From JACKII01 sp041687435 (lineage in GTDB: Bacteria > Pseudomonadota > Alphaproteobacteria > Bin95), in NCBI GenBank assembly GCA_041687435.1, contig JAWLBX010000003.1:124001-188000 (forward strand): 64,000 nucleotides of DNA, read 5' to 3'. Each line of letters starts with the position of its first letter. Position 1 is the first letter of the stretch. This document shows positions 45,519 through 52,651 of this stretch, piece by piece. The notes beneath the pieces were generated by a model, which saw nothing but the letters and a program-made list of their open reading frames with translations, made no database searches and was not told the DNA's origin. Position numbers and translations under genes: made by a program.

Positions 45519-46423
45519 GCTGCGTGAGCCCGTGCGATGCAGTATCCAGGTAGAGGCTGAGCCAGTGCTGCCCGCAATGCATCCTCCCACGGGCGGAGGG
45601 TCAGGCCGAATGTGTGCTGTGCCTTTGCGGTGTTGAGGACCGAATTGGTCGGGCGGCGTGCGGCGCTCAGATAGTCGCAAGCCCGCATCGGTGCGATTTC
45701 CGGTTGTCGCCCATACCAGGGGCTCGCCGCCTGAAAGATGGCGTCCGCAAACCCGGCCCACATCACCGTCGGGCCGCTGTTGGTCACATGGTATGTGCCC
45801 CAGCCGCTGTCCATCGTGACCGCAGCATGCACCATATGCACCAGCGCCCGCGCGAGGTCGCCCGCGGCGGTGGGGCGGCCGAACTGATCGTTGACGACGG
45901 AGAGTTTCGAGCTGCCGCGGCCAAGCCGCAACATGGTGGTAACGAAATTCCGGCCGGTTTGATCGAACACCCAGGCCGTGCGGACGATCAGATGACGCGG
46001 CAGAGCGGCCCGCACTGCTTGCTCGCTGGCGACCTTGGTTGCGCCATAGACGTTGAGCGGGCGGGTTTCGTCCTCTTCCGCCCAGGCGGGGCCGAGGCTG
46101 CCGCTGAACACATAGTCGCTGGAGACATGCAGTAGCGCCGCGCCAACGCAGGCTGCCGCCTCTGCCATAGCCGCCGGGGCAAGGGCGTTGACTGCCCAGG
46201 CAATATCCGGCTCCGATTCCGCTTGGTCGACTGCCGTATACGCGGCTGCGTTGAGGATCACGTCCGGCTTTGCGCCCAGGATCGTCTGGCGGACGGCGGC
46301 AAAATCGGTCAGGTCGCAGGCGGTGCGATCGATAAAGCGCAGGCGCCAGGGGCGTGGCCACAGGCAGGCGGCGAGCGCACGGGCCAACTGGCCGTGGGCA
46401 CCGAATACAAGGACACTGGTCAT
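45515..46423 (-). CDS. rfbD: dTDP-4-dehydrorhamnose reductase
   Basis: A 302-residue RfbD/RmlD: LVFGAHGQLARAL (NADPH loop), AAYTAVDQAE, SSDYVFSG, NVYGATKVASEQAV (Tyr-x-x-x-Lys) and RTAWVF. It reduces dTDP-4-keto-rhamnose to dTDP-L-rhamnose. Both ends overlap neighbours by 4 bases (ATGA), so rfbB-rfbD-rfbA is one coupled operon. The start at 46423 is set by the overlap, not by the longer open frame to 46507. Confidence 0.94.
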   Translation of the reverse strand: MTSVLVFGAHGQLARALAACLWPRPWRLRFIDRTACDLTDFAAVRQTILGAKPDVILNAAAYTAVDQAESEPDIAWAVNALAPAAMAEAAACVGAALLHVSSDYVFSGSLGPAWAEEDETRPLNVYGATKVASEQAVRAALPRHLIVRTAWVFDQTGRNFVTTMLRLGRGSSKLSVVNDQFGRPTAAGDLARALVHMVHAAVTMDSGWGTYHVTNSGPTVMWAGFADAIFQAASPWYGRQPEIAPMRACDYLSAARRPTNSVLNTAKAQHTFGLTLRPWEDALRAALAQPLPGYCIARAHAA

Positions 46424-47475
46424 TCTGCTGCTCTCCACTCTGCGGCCAACGGCGTCTGCGATGCGGCAAGTCGGGCCTGCCACCAGCCGCGATGCTCCAG
46501 GTACCAATCGACGGTGGCGGCAAGGCCATCCTCAAGCCTCCACCCGGGCTGCCAGCCGAGTTGCTGTTCGATCCGCGAGGGATCGACCGCATAGCGCCGG
46601 TCATGGCCGGGTCTGTCGGTCACGTGTGCGATCAGGCGGGCATGCGGCGCGCCGTCCGGAAGGCGGGCATCAAGCAGCGCGCAAAGGGCTTGCACCAGGT
46701 CGATGTTGCGGCGCTCGTCGCGGCTGCCGACCACATAGGCCGCACCGGCCTCGCCCCGTCCAAGGATGGTGGCGAGTGCGGCGGCATGGTCATCCACATG
46801 CAGCCATGAGCGAATCTGGCAGCCGTCGCCATACACCGGCAACGGCTGGCCGGCGAGCGCGCGGGCGAGGATCAGCGGGATCAGCTTTTCCGGGAATTGC
46901 CAGGGGCCGTAGGTGTTGCAGCCATTCGATATCAGCACCGGCAGGCCGTAGGTAGTGGCCCAGGCGCGGACGAGGTGGTCCGCTGCGGCCTTCGACGCCG
47001 CGTAGGGTGAGCGCGGGGCGTAGGGCGTGGCCTCGGTAAAGGGCGGCCCGTCTGGCGGCAGGCTGCCGAAGACCTCATCGGTGGAAACGTGAAGGAAGCG
47101 GAAACGTTCCTGACGCATACCCCGCAGACTGGCCCAATAGGTATGACCCGTCTGCAGCAGGCTGGCGGTGCCGGCGATATTGGTGCGGATGAAATCCGCC
47201 GGGCCGCCAATTGAGCGGTCCACATGGCTTTCCGCCGCCAGATGCGCCACTGTATCCGGCTGGTGACGGGCGAAAACCCTCGCCAGCGCCGCATCATCGC
47301 AAATGTCGGCATGAACGAATGTATAGCCACGAGCAGGCTCGCAGGGCACCAGGGCGTCCGGCGCTGCGGCGTAGGTCAGGGCGTCGACATTGACAACGGC
47401 ACAGCCGAGCTGCAGCAGGTGACGCACCAAGGCGTTGCCGATAAATCCGGCGCCGCCGGTTACCAGAACCTTCAT
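46420..47475 (-). CDS. rfbB: dTDP-glucose 4,6-dehydratase
   Basis: A 351-residue RfbB/RmlB: MKVLVTGGAGFIGNALVRHLL, catalytic T132-D133-E134 (HVSTDEVFG), Y158-AAS-K162, and SNGCNTYGPWQFPEKLIPLI. It converts dTDP-glucose to dTDP-4-keto-6-deoxyglucose, the first committed step. First gene of the operon. rfbC (3,5-epimerase) is absent from the operon, though RfbD needs its product, so rfbC must be elsewhere or the sugar made is different. Confidence 0.94.
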   Translation of the reverse strand: MKVLVTGGAGFIGNALVRHLLQLGCAVVNVDALTYAAAPDALVPCEPARGYTFVHADICDDAALARVFARHQPDTVAHLAAESHVDRSIGGPADFIRTNIAGTASLLQTGHTYWASLRGMRQERFRFLHVSTDEVFGSLPPDGPPFTEATPYAPRSPYAASKAAADHLVRAWATTYGLPVLISNGCNTYGPWQFPEKLIPLILARALAGQPLPVYGDGCQIRSWLHVDDHAAALATILGRGEAGAAYVVGSRDERRNIDLVQALCALLDARLPDGAPHARLIAHVTDRPGHDRRYAVDPSRIEQQLGWQPGWRLEDGLAATVDWYLEHRGWWQARLAASQTPLAAEWRAAE

Positions 47476-47557
47476 CGCCGCAACGATCCTTTCCCTTTCC
47501 TGCGAGTTGTCTTTGATGATGGCTGCGGGAGTGTTAAGAAGCAGTTAACTCAAAGCC

Positions 47558-47587
47558 CGCCGGCTCACCGTTGTTTAATGGCCGGCG
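47558..47587. other. Hairpin in the rfbB / isomerase divergent region
   Basis: CGCCGGC, 16-base loop, GCCGGCG, then TTTAAC on the plus strand, 33 bases before ATG 47621. It may act as an attenuator for the isomerase gene. Confidence 0.35.
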
Positions 47588-47620
47588 TTTAACCTTCCCG
47601 TGCCTCAGGAGACCGTCGCC

Positions 47621-48247
47621 ATGAGCCAACGCCAAGTCGCGTACTACCTGACCGTAACCTCGCCTTGGACCTTTTTGGGACATGACGAATTTGCAGAGAT
47701 TGTGCGGGAGGCAGGCGTTTCCGTGGCCATCAAGCCCGTCGATTTCGGTGCGGTGTTTGCGGTTTCCGGCGGCTTGCCCTTGCCGCAACGGCCGAAACAG
47801 CGCCAGCGCTATCGCCTGTTTGAGTTGCAACGCTGGCGGCGCAAGCGCAGCATCCCGCTGAACCTGCACCCCAAACACTTCCCGACCGACCCAACGCTCG
47901 GCAATCAGGCCGTGCTGGCGGCGGCCGAAAACGGGCTGGATGCCATGGCGTTCGCGGGCAAGTTCATGCGTGGCGTCTGGTGCGAGGAGGCGAATGCCGC
48001 CGATCCGGAGTATGTGCGGACTGTGGCGCGGGCGGTTGGTATCGACGGCGATGCTCTGCTGACCGAGGCGGAATCAGAAACGACAGCGGCACGGTACGCG
48101 ACGCTGACAGAGGAAGCAAAGGCAGCGTCCGTATTCGGCGCGCCCTTCTACATAATCGATGGTGAGCCTTTCTGGGGTCAGGACCGGCTGGAATTTGTGC
48201 GCGATACGCTGCTGGGTGGCGCTGAAACCCTTCGCGAAGCAGACTAG
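47621..48247 (+). CDS. 2-hydroxychromene-2-carboxylate isomerase family (DsbA-like fold)
   Basis: A 208-residue kappa-class-GST/HCCA-isomerase relative: YYLTVTSPWTFLGHDEF at the start (Ser in place of the thiol-oxidase CxxC), LNLHPKHFPTDPTLGNQAVLAA, and AASVFGAPFYIIDGEPFWGQDRLEFV near the end. Such enzymes use glutathione to isomerise aromatic-ring-fission products or other compounds. AGGAG precedes ATG 47621 by about 8 bases. It converges with the COG0523 gene with only 3 bases between stops. Confidence 0.88.
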   Translation: MSQRQVAYYLTVTSPWTFLGHDEFAEIVREAGVSVAIKPVDFGAVFAVSGGLPLPQRPKQRQRYRLFELQRWRRKRSIPLNLHPKHFPTDPTLGNQAVLAAAENGLDAMAFAGKFMRGVWCEEANAADPEYVRTVARAVGIDGDALLTEAESETTAARYATLTEEAKAASVFGAPFYIIDGEPFWGQDRLEFVRDTLLGGAETLREAD

Positions 48248-48250
48248 ACG

Positions 48251-49225
48251 TCAGCTTGCCGCCGCGACCTCCCGCTCGATCTGGTTGAGCAGGAGGCGCG
48301 GCCAGCCGGGCATCAGATGGCGGCCAATGAAGACCAACCGGGTGCGGCGGTCGCCGCCGGGCCAGGCATCCATCCATTCCAAAGCATGGAACACGTGTTG
48401 TACGCCATGCACGACGGCAGGGGTTTCGGGTGCCTCCGCGATCTGCACCATGCCCTTGATGCGCAGCAGGTCGGGGCCGCTGGCTTCGGCCAGGGCTTCC
48501 AGAAACAGGGTGAGGGCGATGGCGGGCACCGGCGCGTCGCGCACCAGGGTGACGGTGGCGAGGCCCTCGGTATGTTCCGCCTCTGCGTCTTTGGCTTGTG
48601 CGAGGGCGATTGCAAGAGCCTCTGACGGCTCGGCGGGCGGCAACAGGTGGGTTGGGTCCAGGTAGCCGCGGTCAGCCAGGATGATCGCGGCGGTGGCGTT
48701 GTAGCGCCGCCCCGCCTGCTCGGCCGGTTGCGGCGGAGCGAGGTCGGTCTTGGTCAGAACCAGTGTATCCGCGAACGCCACCTGTTTGCGTGCTTCCGGA
48801 TGATTGGCCAGCGTCTGTGGGCCGGTGACGGCATCCACAGTGGCCACAATGCGCGCAAGTACGACTAGGCCCTGCAACGCCGTGTCGAGCGCCAGTGCCT
48901 GCACGATCGGCGCCGGGTCGGCGAGGCCGGATGTCTCGATCACCAGCCGTTCGAACGCGATCTCGCCGGTGGCGCGGCGGGCGAGCAGGCCGCCGATGGT
49001 GCGTCCCAGGTCACCACGCACGGCGCAGCAAAGGCAACCAGTGGAAAGCGCCACCAGATCCTCCTCCGCGCTTTCCAACAGGTCGTGATCGAGGCCGACG
49101 GCGCCAAATTCGTTAACGATGACCGCGGTTCCGGCCAGCCGCGGGTCGGTGAAGGCATGGCGCAGCAGTGTGGTCTTGCCACTGCCGAGAAAGCCGGTGA
49201 GCACGGTAAGGGGGAGGGGGCTCAT
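48251..49225 (-). CDS. CobW/COG0523-family metallochaperone GTPase
   Basis: A 324-residue G3E GTPase: Walker A GFLGSGKT (11-18), the metal-binding C64-L-C66-C67 motif, IETSGLADPAPI (Walker B region), TKTDLA, and a C-terminal CobW_C domain (LLRIKGMVQIAEAPETPAVVHGVQHVFH). These proteins hand zinc, cobalt or other metals to target enzymes; the target here is unknown. ATG 49225 overlaps the stop of the 99-residue gene by 4 bases, so both are coupled and may work together. No Zur box was recognised. Confidence 0.92.
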   Translation of the reverse strand: MSPLPLTVLTGFLGSGKTTLLRHAFTDPRLAGTAVIVNEFGAVGLDHDLLESAEEDLVALSTGCLCCAVRGDLGRTIGGLLARRATGEIAFERLVIETSGLADPAPIVQALALDTALQGLVVLARIVATVDAVTGPQTLANHPEARKQVAFADTLVLTKTDLAPPQPAEQAGRRYNATAAIILADRGYLDPTHLLPPAEPSEALAIALAQAKDAEAEHTEGLATVTLVRDAPVPAIALTLFLEALAEASGPDLLRIKGMVQIAEAPETPAVVHGVQHVFHALEWMDAWPGGDRRTRLVFIGRHLMPGWPRLLLNQIEREVAAAS

Positions 49226-49521
49226 TCGGCAAAGCTCTTGGCGAACACCACCCTTGCCGCGCCGCGCTCTGGCGCCAGCGCCTCCCGCAAGTGACGGATC
49301 ATGCCGATGGCCGAGGAATGGGCGCGCCGGCGTTTTCCAGTCTCTTGCACATGCCAGACGATGCCGAATGGCTGGACGTTGTGTCCGACCGTGACGGCGG
49401 CAGCATCGCATTCGATGCGGGCTGTCAGCGTTTCGCCATTCGCCGAGACGGAAAGCGCCGCCTGAACCTGCCACATGCGCAGCAAGCCCGAGAGCAGCGC
49501 TTCCAACTCCGCGGGGTTCAC
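49222..49521 (-). CDS. Small conserved-looking protein coupled to the COG0523 gene
   Basis: A 99-residue protein I do not recognise. It starts with GTG 49521, has an amphipathic N-terminal helix (PAELEALLSGLLRMWQVQAAL), then a beta-rich middle and VWHVQETGKRRRAHSSAIGMIRHLREAL. It sits between the CitE-like gene (11-base gap) and the GTPase (4-base overlap), which argues that it is genuine. The single Cys and two or three His could bind metal, but nothing proves this. Confidence 0.7.
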   Translation of the reverse strand: MNPAELEALLSGLLRMWQVQAALSVSANGETLTARIECDAAAVTVGHNVQPFGIVWHVQETGKRRRAHSSAIGMIRHLREALAPERGAARVVFAKSFAE

Positions 49522-49532
49522 CGGCTGAGGGC

Positions 49533-50435
49533 CTAACCGCGCGCCGCCAGCATCTCCGCGATGGCGAGCACGTGACGCGCCTGCTTCAGGTGCGGCATGT
49601 CCAGCATTTTGCCATCGAGACCGACCGTGCCGGAGCCGAGGTCGCCGAAGGCGGCGATCACGCGCCTGGCGTATTCGATTTCCTCCGGCGTCGGCGTGAA
49701 GGCCTCGTTGATCACGTCGACCTGATCGGGATGAATGGCGATCTTGCCGGTGAATCCGGTCTTGCGGGCCTGGATCGCCTCGGCCTTCATGCCGTCCAGA
49801 TCACGAAAGTCCGGATAGACCACGTCCACCGGCTCCATTTCGCCCGCATGACAGGCGGCAAGGCAGAGCGAGCGCACCAGACGGTAGACATCCTCGTAAA
49901 GGCCGTTCGGCGCGCGGTTGGTGGTGGCGCGCAATGCGGCGGACAGATCCTCCGCACCCCAGGTCATGCCGTAAATGCGCGGGCTGGCGCCGATGAAACT
50001 TTCCATGGTGAAGACGCTGCGCGCCGTTTCCGTTGCCACCACCAGAATCCGGGTGGACCCAATCTCCAACCCCTCGCGCGCTTCCAGGGCCGAGAGGAAG
50101 TGATCGCATTGGATCGCTTCGGCGGCCGAATAGGTTTTCGGCAGGATGATCCCGTCCGGTGCGCCGGCCATGATCGCGGCGAGGTCGGGCAGGGCCAGCG
50201 GCGTTTCCAGCGGATTGCAGCGCACCCAAAGCTGCTGGCGGGCGCGGTCGTTGCGGTGCGAAGCGAGATAGTCCCGCGCCATTTCCCGCGCCTTCGGCAG
50301 GTTTTCCTGCGCGACCGAGTCTTCGAGGTCGAGGATCAAGGCATCGGCCTTTGTTCCGGCGGCCTTCTGGTATTTGCGCTCGCTGTCGGCGGGAACGAAC
50401 AGAAAGGATCGGATCGGTGGCTGGGCGGTGGTCAT
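49533..50435 (-). CDS. HpcH/HpaI aldolase/citrate-lyase-beta (CitE)-like CoA-ester lyase, second copy
   Basis: A 300-residue enzyme: RSFLFVPADSERKYQKAAGTKADALILDLEDSV, WVRCNPLETPL, IILPKTYS, VVATETARSVF, MTWGAEDLSAAL and KIAIHPDQVDVINEAFTP. It has the full active-site set (Arg, Glu and Asp) for cleavage of beta-hydroxyacyl-CoA such as malyl- or citramalyl-CoA. It differs clearly from the gene at 40237, so it is probably not redundant. ATG 50435 gives the family N-terminus; the open frame to 50654 does not. First gene of a minus-strand unit with the small protein and the GTPase. Confidence 0.9.
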   Translation of the reverse strand: MTTAQPPIRSFLFVPADSERKYQKAAGTKADALILDLEDSVAQENLPKAREMARDYLASHRNDRARQQLWVRCNPLETPLALPDLAAIMAGAPDGIILPKTYSAAEAIQCDHFLSALEAREGLEIGSTRILVVATETARSVFTMESFIGASPRIYGMTWGAEDLSAALRATTNRAPNGLYEDVYRLVRSLCLAACHAGEMEPVDVVYPDFRDLDGMKAEAIQARKTGFTGKIAIHPDQVDVINEAFTPTPEEIEYARRVIAAFGDLGSGTVGLDGKMLDMPHLKQARHVLAIAEMLAARG

Positions 50436-50526
50436 GGTGCGGAATGGCCTCGGAAAGCGTGGAGTTGGCGCCAGGATTGCGCGATCCCCCGCCACGATCA
50501 AGGCCGCTGTCTGGCTGTGGCAGGCC

Positions 50527-51612
50527 TTAGCGGTGCACCGGCCCCTCGCGCCAGCGCCGCCGGCCGCCGCTGCAAAGCCGGAAGGGATTGGGCAGGCGGT
50601 CTGCAATCTTGCCCAAGCCGGACGTGGCCTTGCCGAAGCGCAGCACCTCATCAATGCGGCGGGTCAGGAATTCCCAGGTCCGATGCTGATCCTCCGAGTT
50701 ATCCTGCAGCCAATAGACCAGCGTTGCGGAATAGACCCCGGCCAACAGCCCACGCTTGCTGTAATAGTTGAAATCGGTGGAGGTATCGCCGGCAATGCGC
50801 CAGATGGTGTCGACCGTGCGCGCAAGGCTCTTCGCCGCTTCGGGCGCATGGCGCGGGTCGGCCAGCAGGCGCAGGCCGCGCCGGATCGCCTCCCGGTTGG
50901 CAAGTTGCGATTCGAGACGCACGCGGATCGCGATGGAAATCTTGTCCCGGGTCCGCATGGAACCCAGGTCCAGCGTCTGCATTTCCAGTGCCATGTCGTC
51001 GTCTGCCAGGGCCGCATGCGTGAGCACCGCCTCTGCCGGACCGCCGGGAAAAGCGAGGTCGACATCGCCTTCATGAAACCCTGCCTCCTCAGCGGCCCGA
51101 ACCATCACCTCCCGCGTCCAACCATCGAAGGCAATATGGGGAAGCGCGGCGTCAAGGATGGCGCGTTGCAGGGCGCGGTGCGGGTCTTCGACCGGCTCGT
51201 CCTCGTAAAGGTGTTCCCCCTCCTGCGCTTGTTCCGTGGCGGACCCGGCCTCCGGCTCGGCCGCCGTTTCCTCGGAGAACGGGGGTTCCATGCCTTCGCC
51301 TGCGGCCCGGTCTCGGGCCAGTTCATCCGGGTTCATGTTCGAGGTGGCGGGACCGCCGACAAAGCCGGCGGCATGGATGTCTCGCTTGGATTTAGGCTCT
51401 TCCGGAACTGCGGTTTCCTCGGAGACGGAGGGTTCCATGCCTTCGCCCGCGGCCCGGTCTCGGGCCAGTTCATCCGGGTTCATGTTCGATGCGGCGGGGC
51501 CACCGGCGACACCGGCGGCCGGCGCCTCGCGTTCGGTCCCGCCTTCGGCCTCGTGTGTGCCGGCGGGGTTGCCGGGCTTGGGGGTGCCGTTCGAATCGGT
51601 CTTGCCGCTCAT
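50527..51612 (-). CDS. COQ9-family ubiquinone biosynthesis protein with repeat-bearing N-terminal extension
   Basis: A 361-residue protein. The COQ9 domain starts near residue 145 (RALQRAILDAALPHIAFDGWTREVM..AAEEAGF) and runs to DRLPNPFRL; COQ9 is a lipid-binding partner of the Coq7 hydroxylase in ubiquinone synthesis. The first 140 residues are acidic, Gly/Ala/Pro-rich and probably disordered, and contain two near-identical copies of a block with core SNMNPDELARDRAAGEGMEP, 49 residues apart. The extension is far longer than in typical alphaproteobacterial COQ9. ATG 51612 lies 30 bases after def. An internal start that omits the extension cannot be excluded. Confidence 0.85.
   Translation of the reverse strand: MSGKTDSNGTPKPGNPAGTHEAEGGTEREAPAAGVAGGPAASNMNPDELARDRAAGEGMEPSVSEETAVPEEPKSKRDIHAAGFVGGPATSNMNPDELARDRAAGEGMEPPFSEETAAEPEAGSATEQAQEGEHLYEDEPVEDPHRALQRAILDAALPHIAFDGWTREVMVRAAEEAGFHEGDVDLAFPGGPAEAVLTHAALADDDMALEMQTLDLGSMRTRDKISIAIRVRLESQLANREAIRRGLRLLADPRHAPEAAKSLARTVDTIWRIAGDTSTDFNYYSKRGLLAGVYSATLVYWLQDNSEDQHRTWEFLTRRIDEVLRFGKATSGLGKIADRLPNPFRLCSGGRRRWREGPVHR
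51256..51507. repeat. Two-copy in-frame tandem repeat in the COQ9 gene, 147-bp period
   Basis: Copies at about 51256-51360 and 51403-51507. The cores differ by only about one base over some 60, a higher similarity than neighbouring coding sequence would keep over time, so the duplication or a conversion event is recent. The period is exactly 49 codons, preserving the frame. Confidence 0.85.
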
Positions 51613-51642
51613 GTCTGTCGTCCTTTCCGTCTTTTCAGAACG

Positions 51643-52167
51643 CTAGCGCTCGCTGCGGGCGTAGCGGCCGATTTCCTCGTCGAAACCGAATCGCGAATGA
51701 TCGCGCATCCGCATCGGGTAGAGAATGCCGTCGAGATGGTCCACCTCGTGCTGCAGCACGCGGGCCATCAGCCCGTGCGCTTCGCCCTGGATCGGTTCAC
51801 CGTCGAGACCCAGGGCGGTAAAAGTCACGTGGCTGAAGCGTGGCACGGCACCGCGCAGTCCGGGAATCGAGAGGCAGCCTTCCCAGCCCAATTCCTGATC
51901 CTGGCCAACCGGAGAAAGCACCGGATTGATCAGGGCGGTAATTGGCGTTTCGTCCTCGCCATCTGCGGCCCGGCCGGGCGGGACCGAAACCAGGATCACG
52001 CGCAAGCTCTCGTGAATCTGCGGCGCGGCTAGGCCGATCCCGCCGGAATCCACCAGGGTTTCCGCCATATCCTCGATCAGGCCGTGCACGCTGGCCGCGT
52101 TTTCAACCTCGACCGCACGTTGAAGCAGAACGGGATGGCCCATGCGGGCGATTTTTCGGATAGCCAT
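51643..52167 (-). CDS. def: Peptide deformylase
   Basis: A 174-residue deformylase that removes the formyl group from new proteins. All three motifs are intact: GIGLAAPQ, EGC98LS and Q-H140-E141-V-D-H144-L, giving the metal ligands Cys and two His plus catalytic Glu. fmt is not adjacent. It precedes COQ9 on the minus strand and diverges from rpsU. Confidence 0.96.
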   Translation of the reverse strand: MAIRKIARMGHPVLLQRAVEVENAASVHGLIEDMAETLVDSGGIGLAAPQIHESLRVILVSVPPGRAADGEDETPITALINPVLSPVGQDQELGWEGCLSIPGLRGAVPRFSHVTFTALGLDGEPIQGEAHGLMARVLQHEVDHLDGILYPMRMRDHSRFGFDEEIGRYARSER

Positions 52168-52260
52168 TGTACTGTGTCGTCCCTGGTGTTTCTTGGACTA
52201 GAACATGGGTACGATCAAAAACGATTGAAAGCCATTGTGTCCTGATGTAAAAGCCCCGCA

Positions 52261-52287
52261 ATCGCCGGCCGCATTTTGCCGGCCGAT
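52261..52287. other. GC-rich hairpin upstream of rpsU
   Basis: ATCG-CCGGC ... GCCGG-C-CGAT around the loop CGCATTTT, with one bulged base; about 43 bases before the rpsU start. It could be part of the rpsU leader or insulate it from def. Confidence 0.4.
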
Positions 52288-52329
52288 CCTGCATACCCGC
52301 AACCTGACGAAATGGAGTGACATTCGCCC

Positions 52330-52533
52330 GTGCAAGTAACCGTTCGCGACAACAACGTCGATCAAGCCCTTCGCGCCCTTAAGAAAAAGCTGCAGCGTGA
52401 GGGGGTGTTTCGCGAGATGAAGCTGCGCCGTTCCTACGAAAAGCCGTCGGAACGCCGGGCACGGGAGAAGGCCGAAGCCGTCCGCCGTCACCGCAAGCTG
52501 ATGCGCAAGCGGATGGAGCGCGAGGGCTACTAA
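52330..52533 (+). CDS. rpsU: 30S ribosomal protein S21
   Basis: A 67-residue S21: VTVRDNNVDQALRALKKKLQREG, FREMKLRRSYEKPSERRAREKAEAVRR, and a basic tail. It starts with GTG 52330; GGAG lies 15 bases upstream, a rather wide spacing. Ends in a strong terminator. Confidence 0.97.
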   Translation: MQVTVRDNNVDQALRALKKKLQREGVFREMKLRRSYEKPSERRAREKAEAVRRHRKLMRKRMEREGY

Positions 52534-52560
52534 AGCCAGCGCCCTGCTGATCGATCAACG

Positions 52561-52594
52561 AACGCCGGTCTTTTGAGACCGGCGTTTGCTTTTT
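52561..52594 (+). terminator. Rho-independent terminator of rpsU
   Basis: AACGCCGGTCT, loop TTTG, AGACCGGCGTT, then TGC and five T. A perfect 11-bp stem 27 bases after the stop. Confidence 0.9.
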
Positions 52595-52651
52595 GAGACA
52601 TTTGCCGCACAATCCCTTCACCCCTTTCCGGGACGGGAGACGGCAAGACCA

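Noticed and set aside
45519..46604. Upstream extension of the rfbA frame
   Set aside because: It overlaps rfbD in another frame; the ATGA overlap and the family N-terminus both place the start at 45518.
51256..51507. Possible CRISPR-like repeat array
   Set aside because: Only two copies, in frame, inside a protein gene, with a 49-codon period; this is an intragenic duplication.
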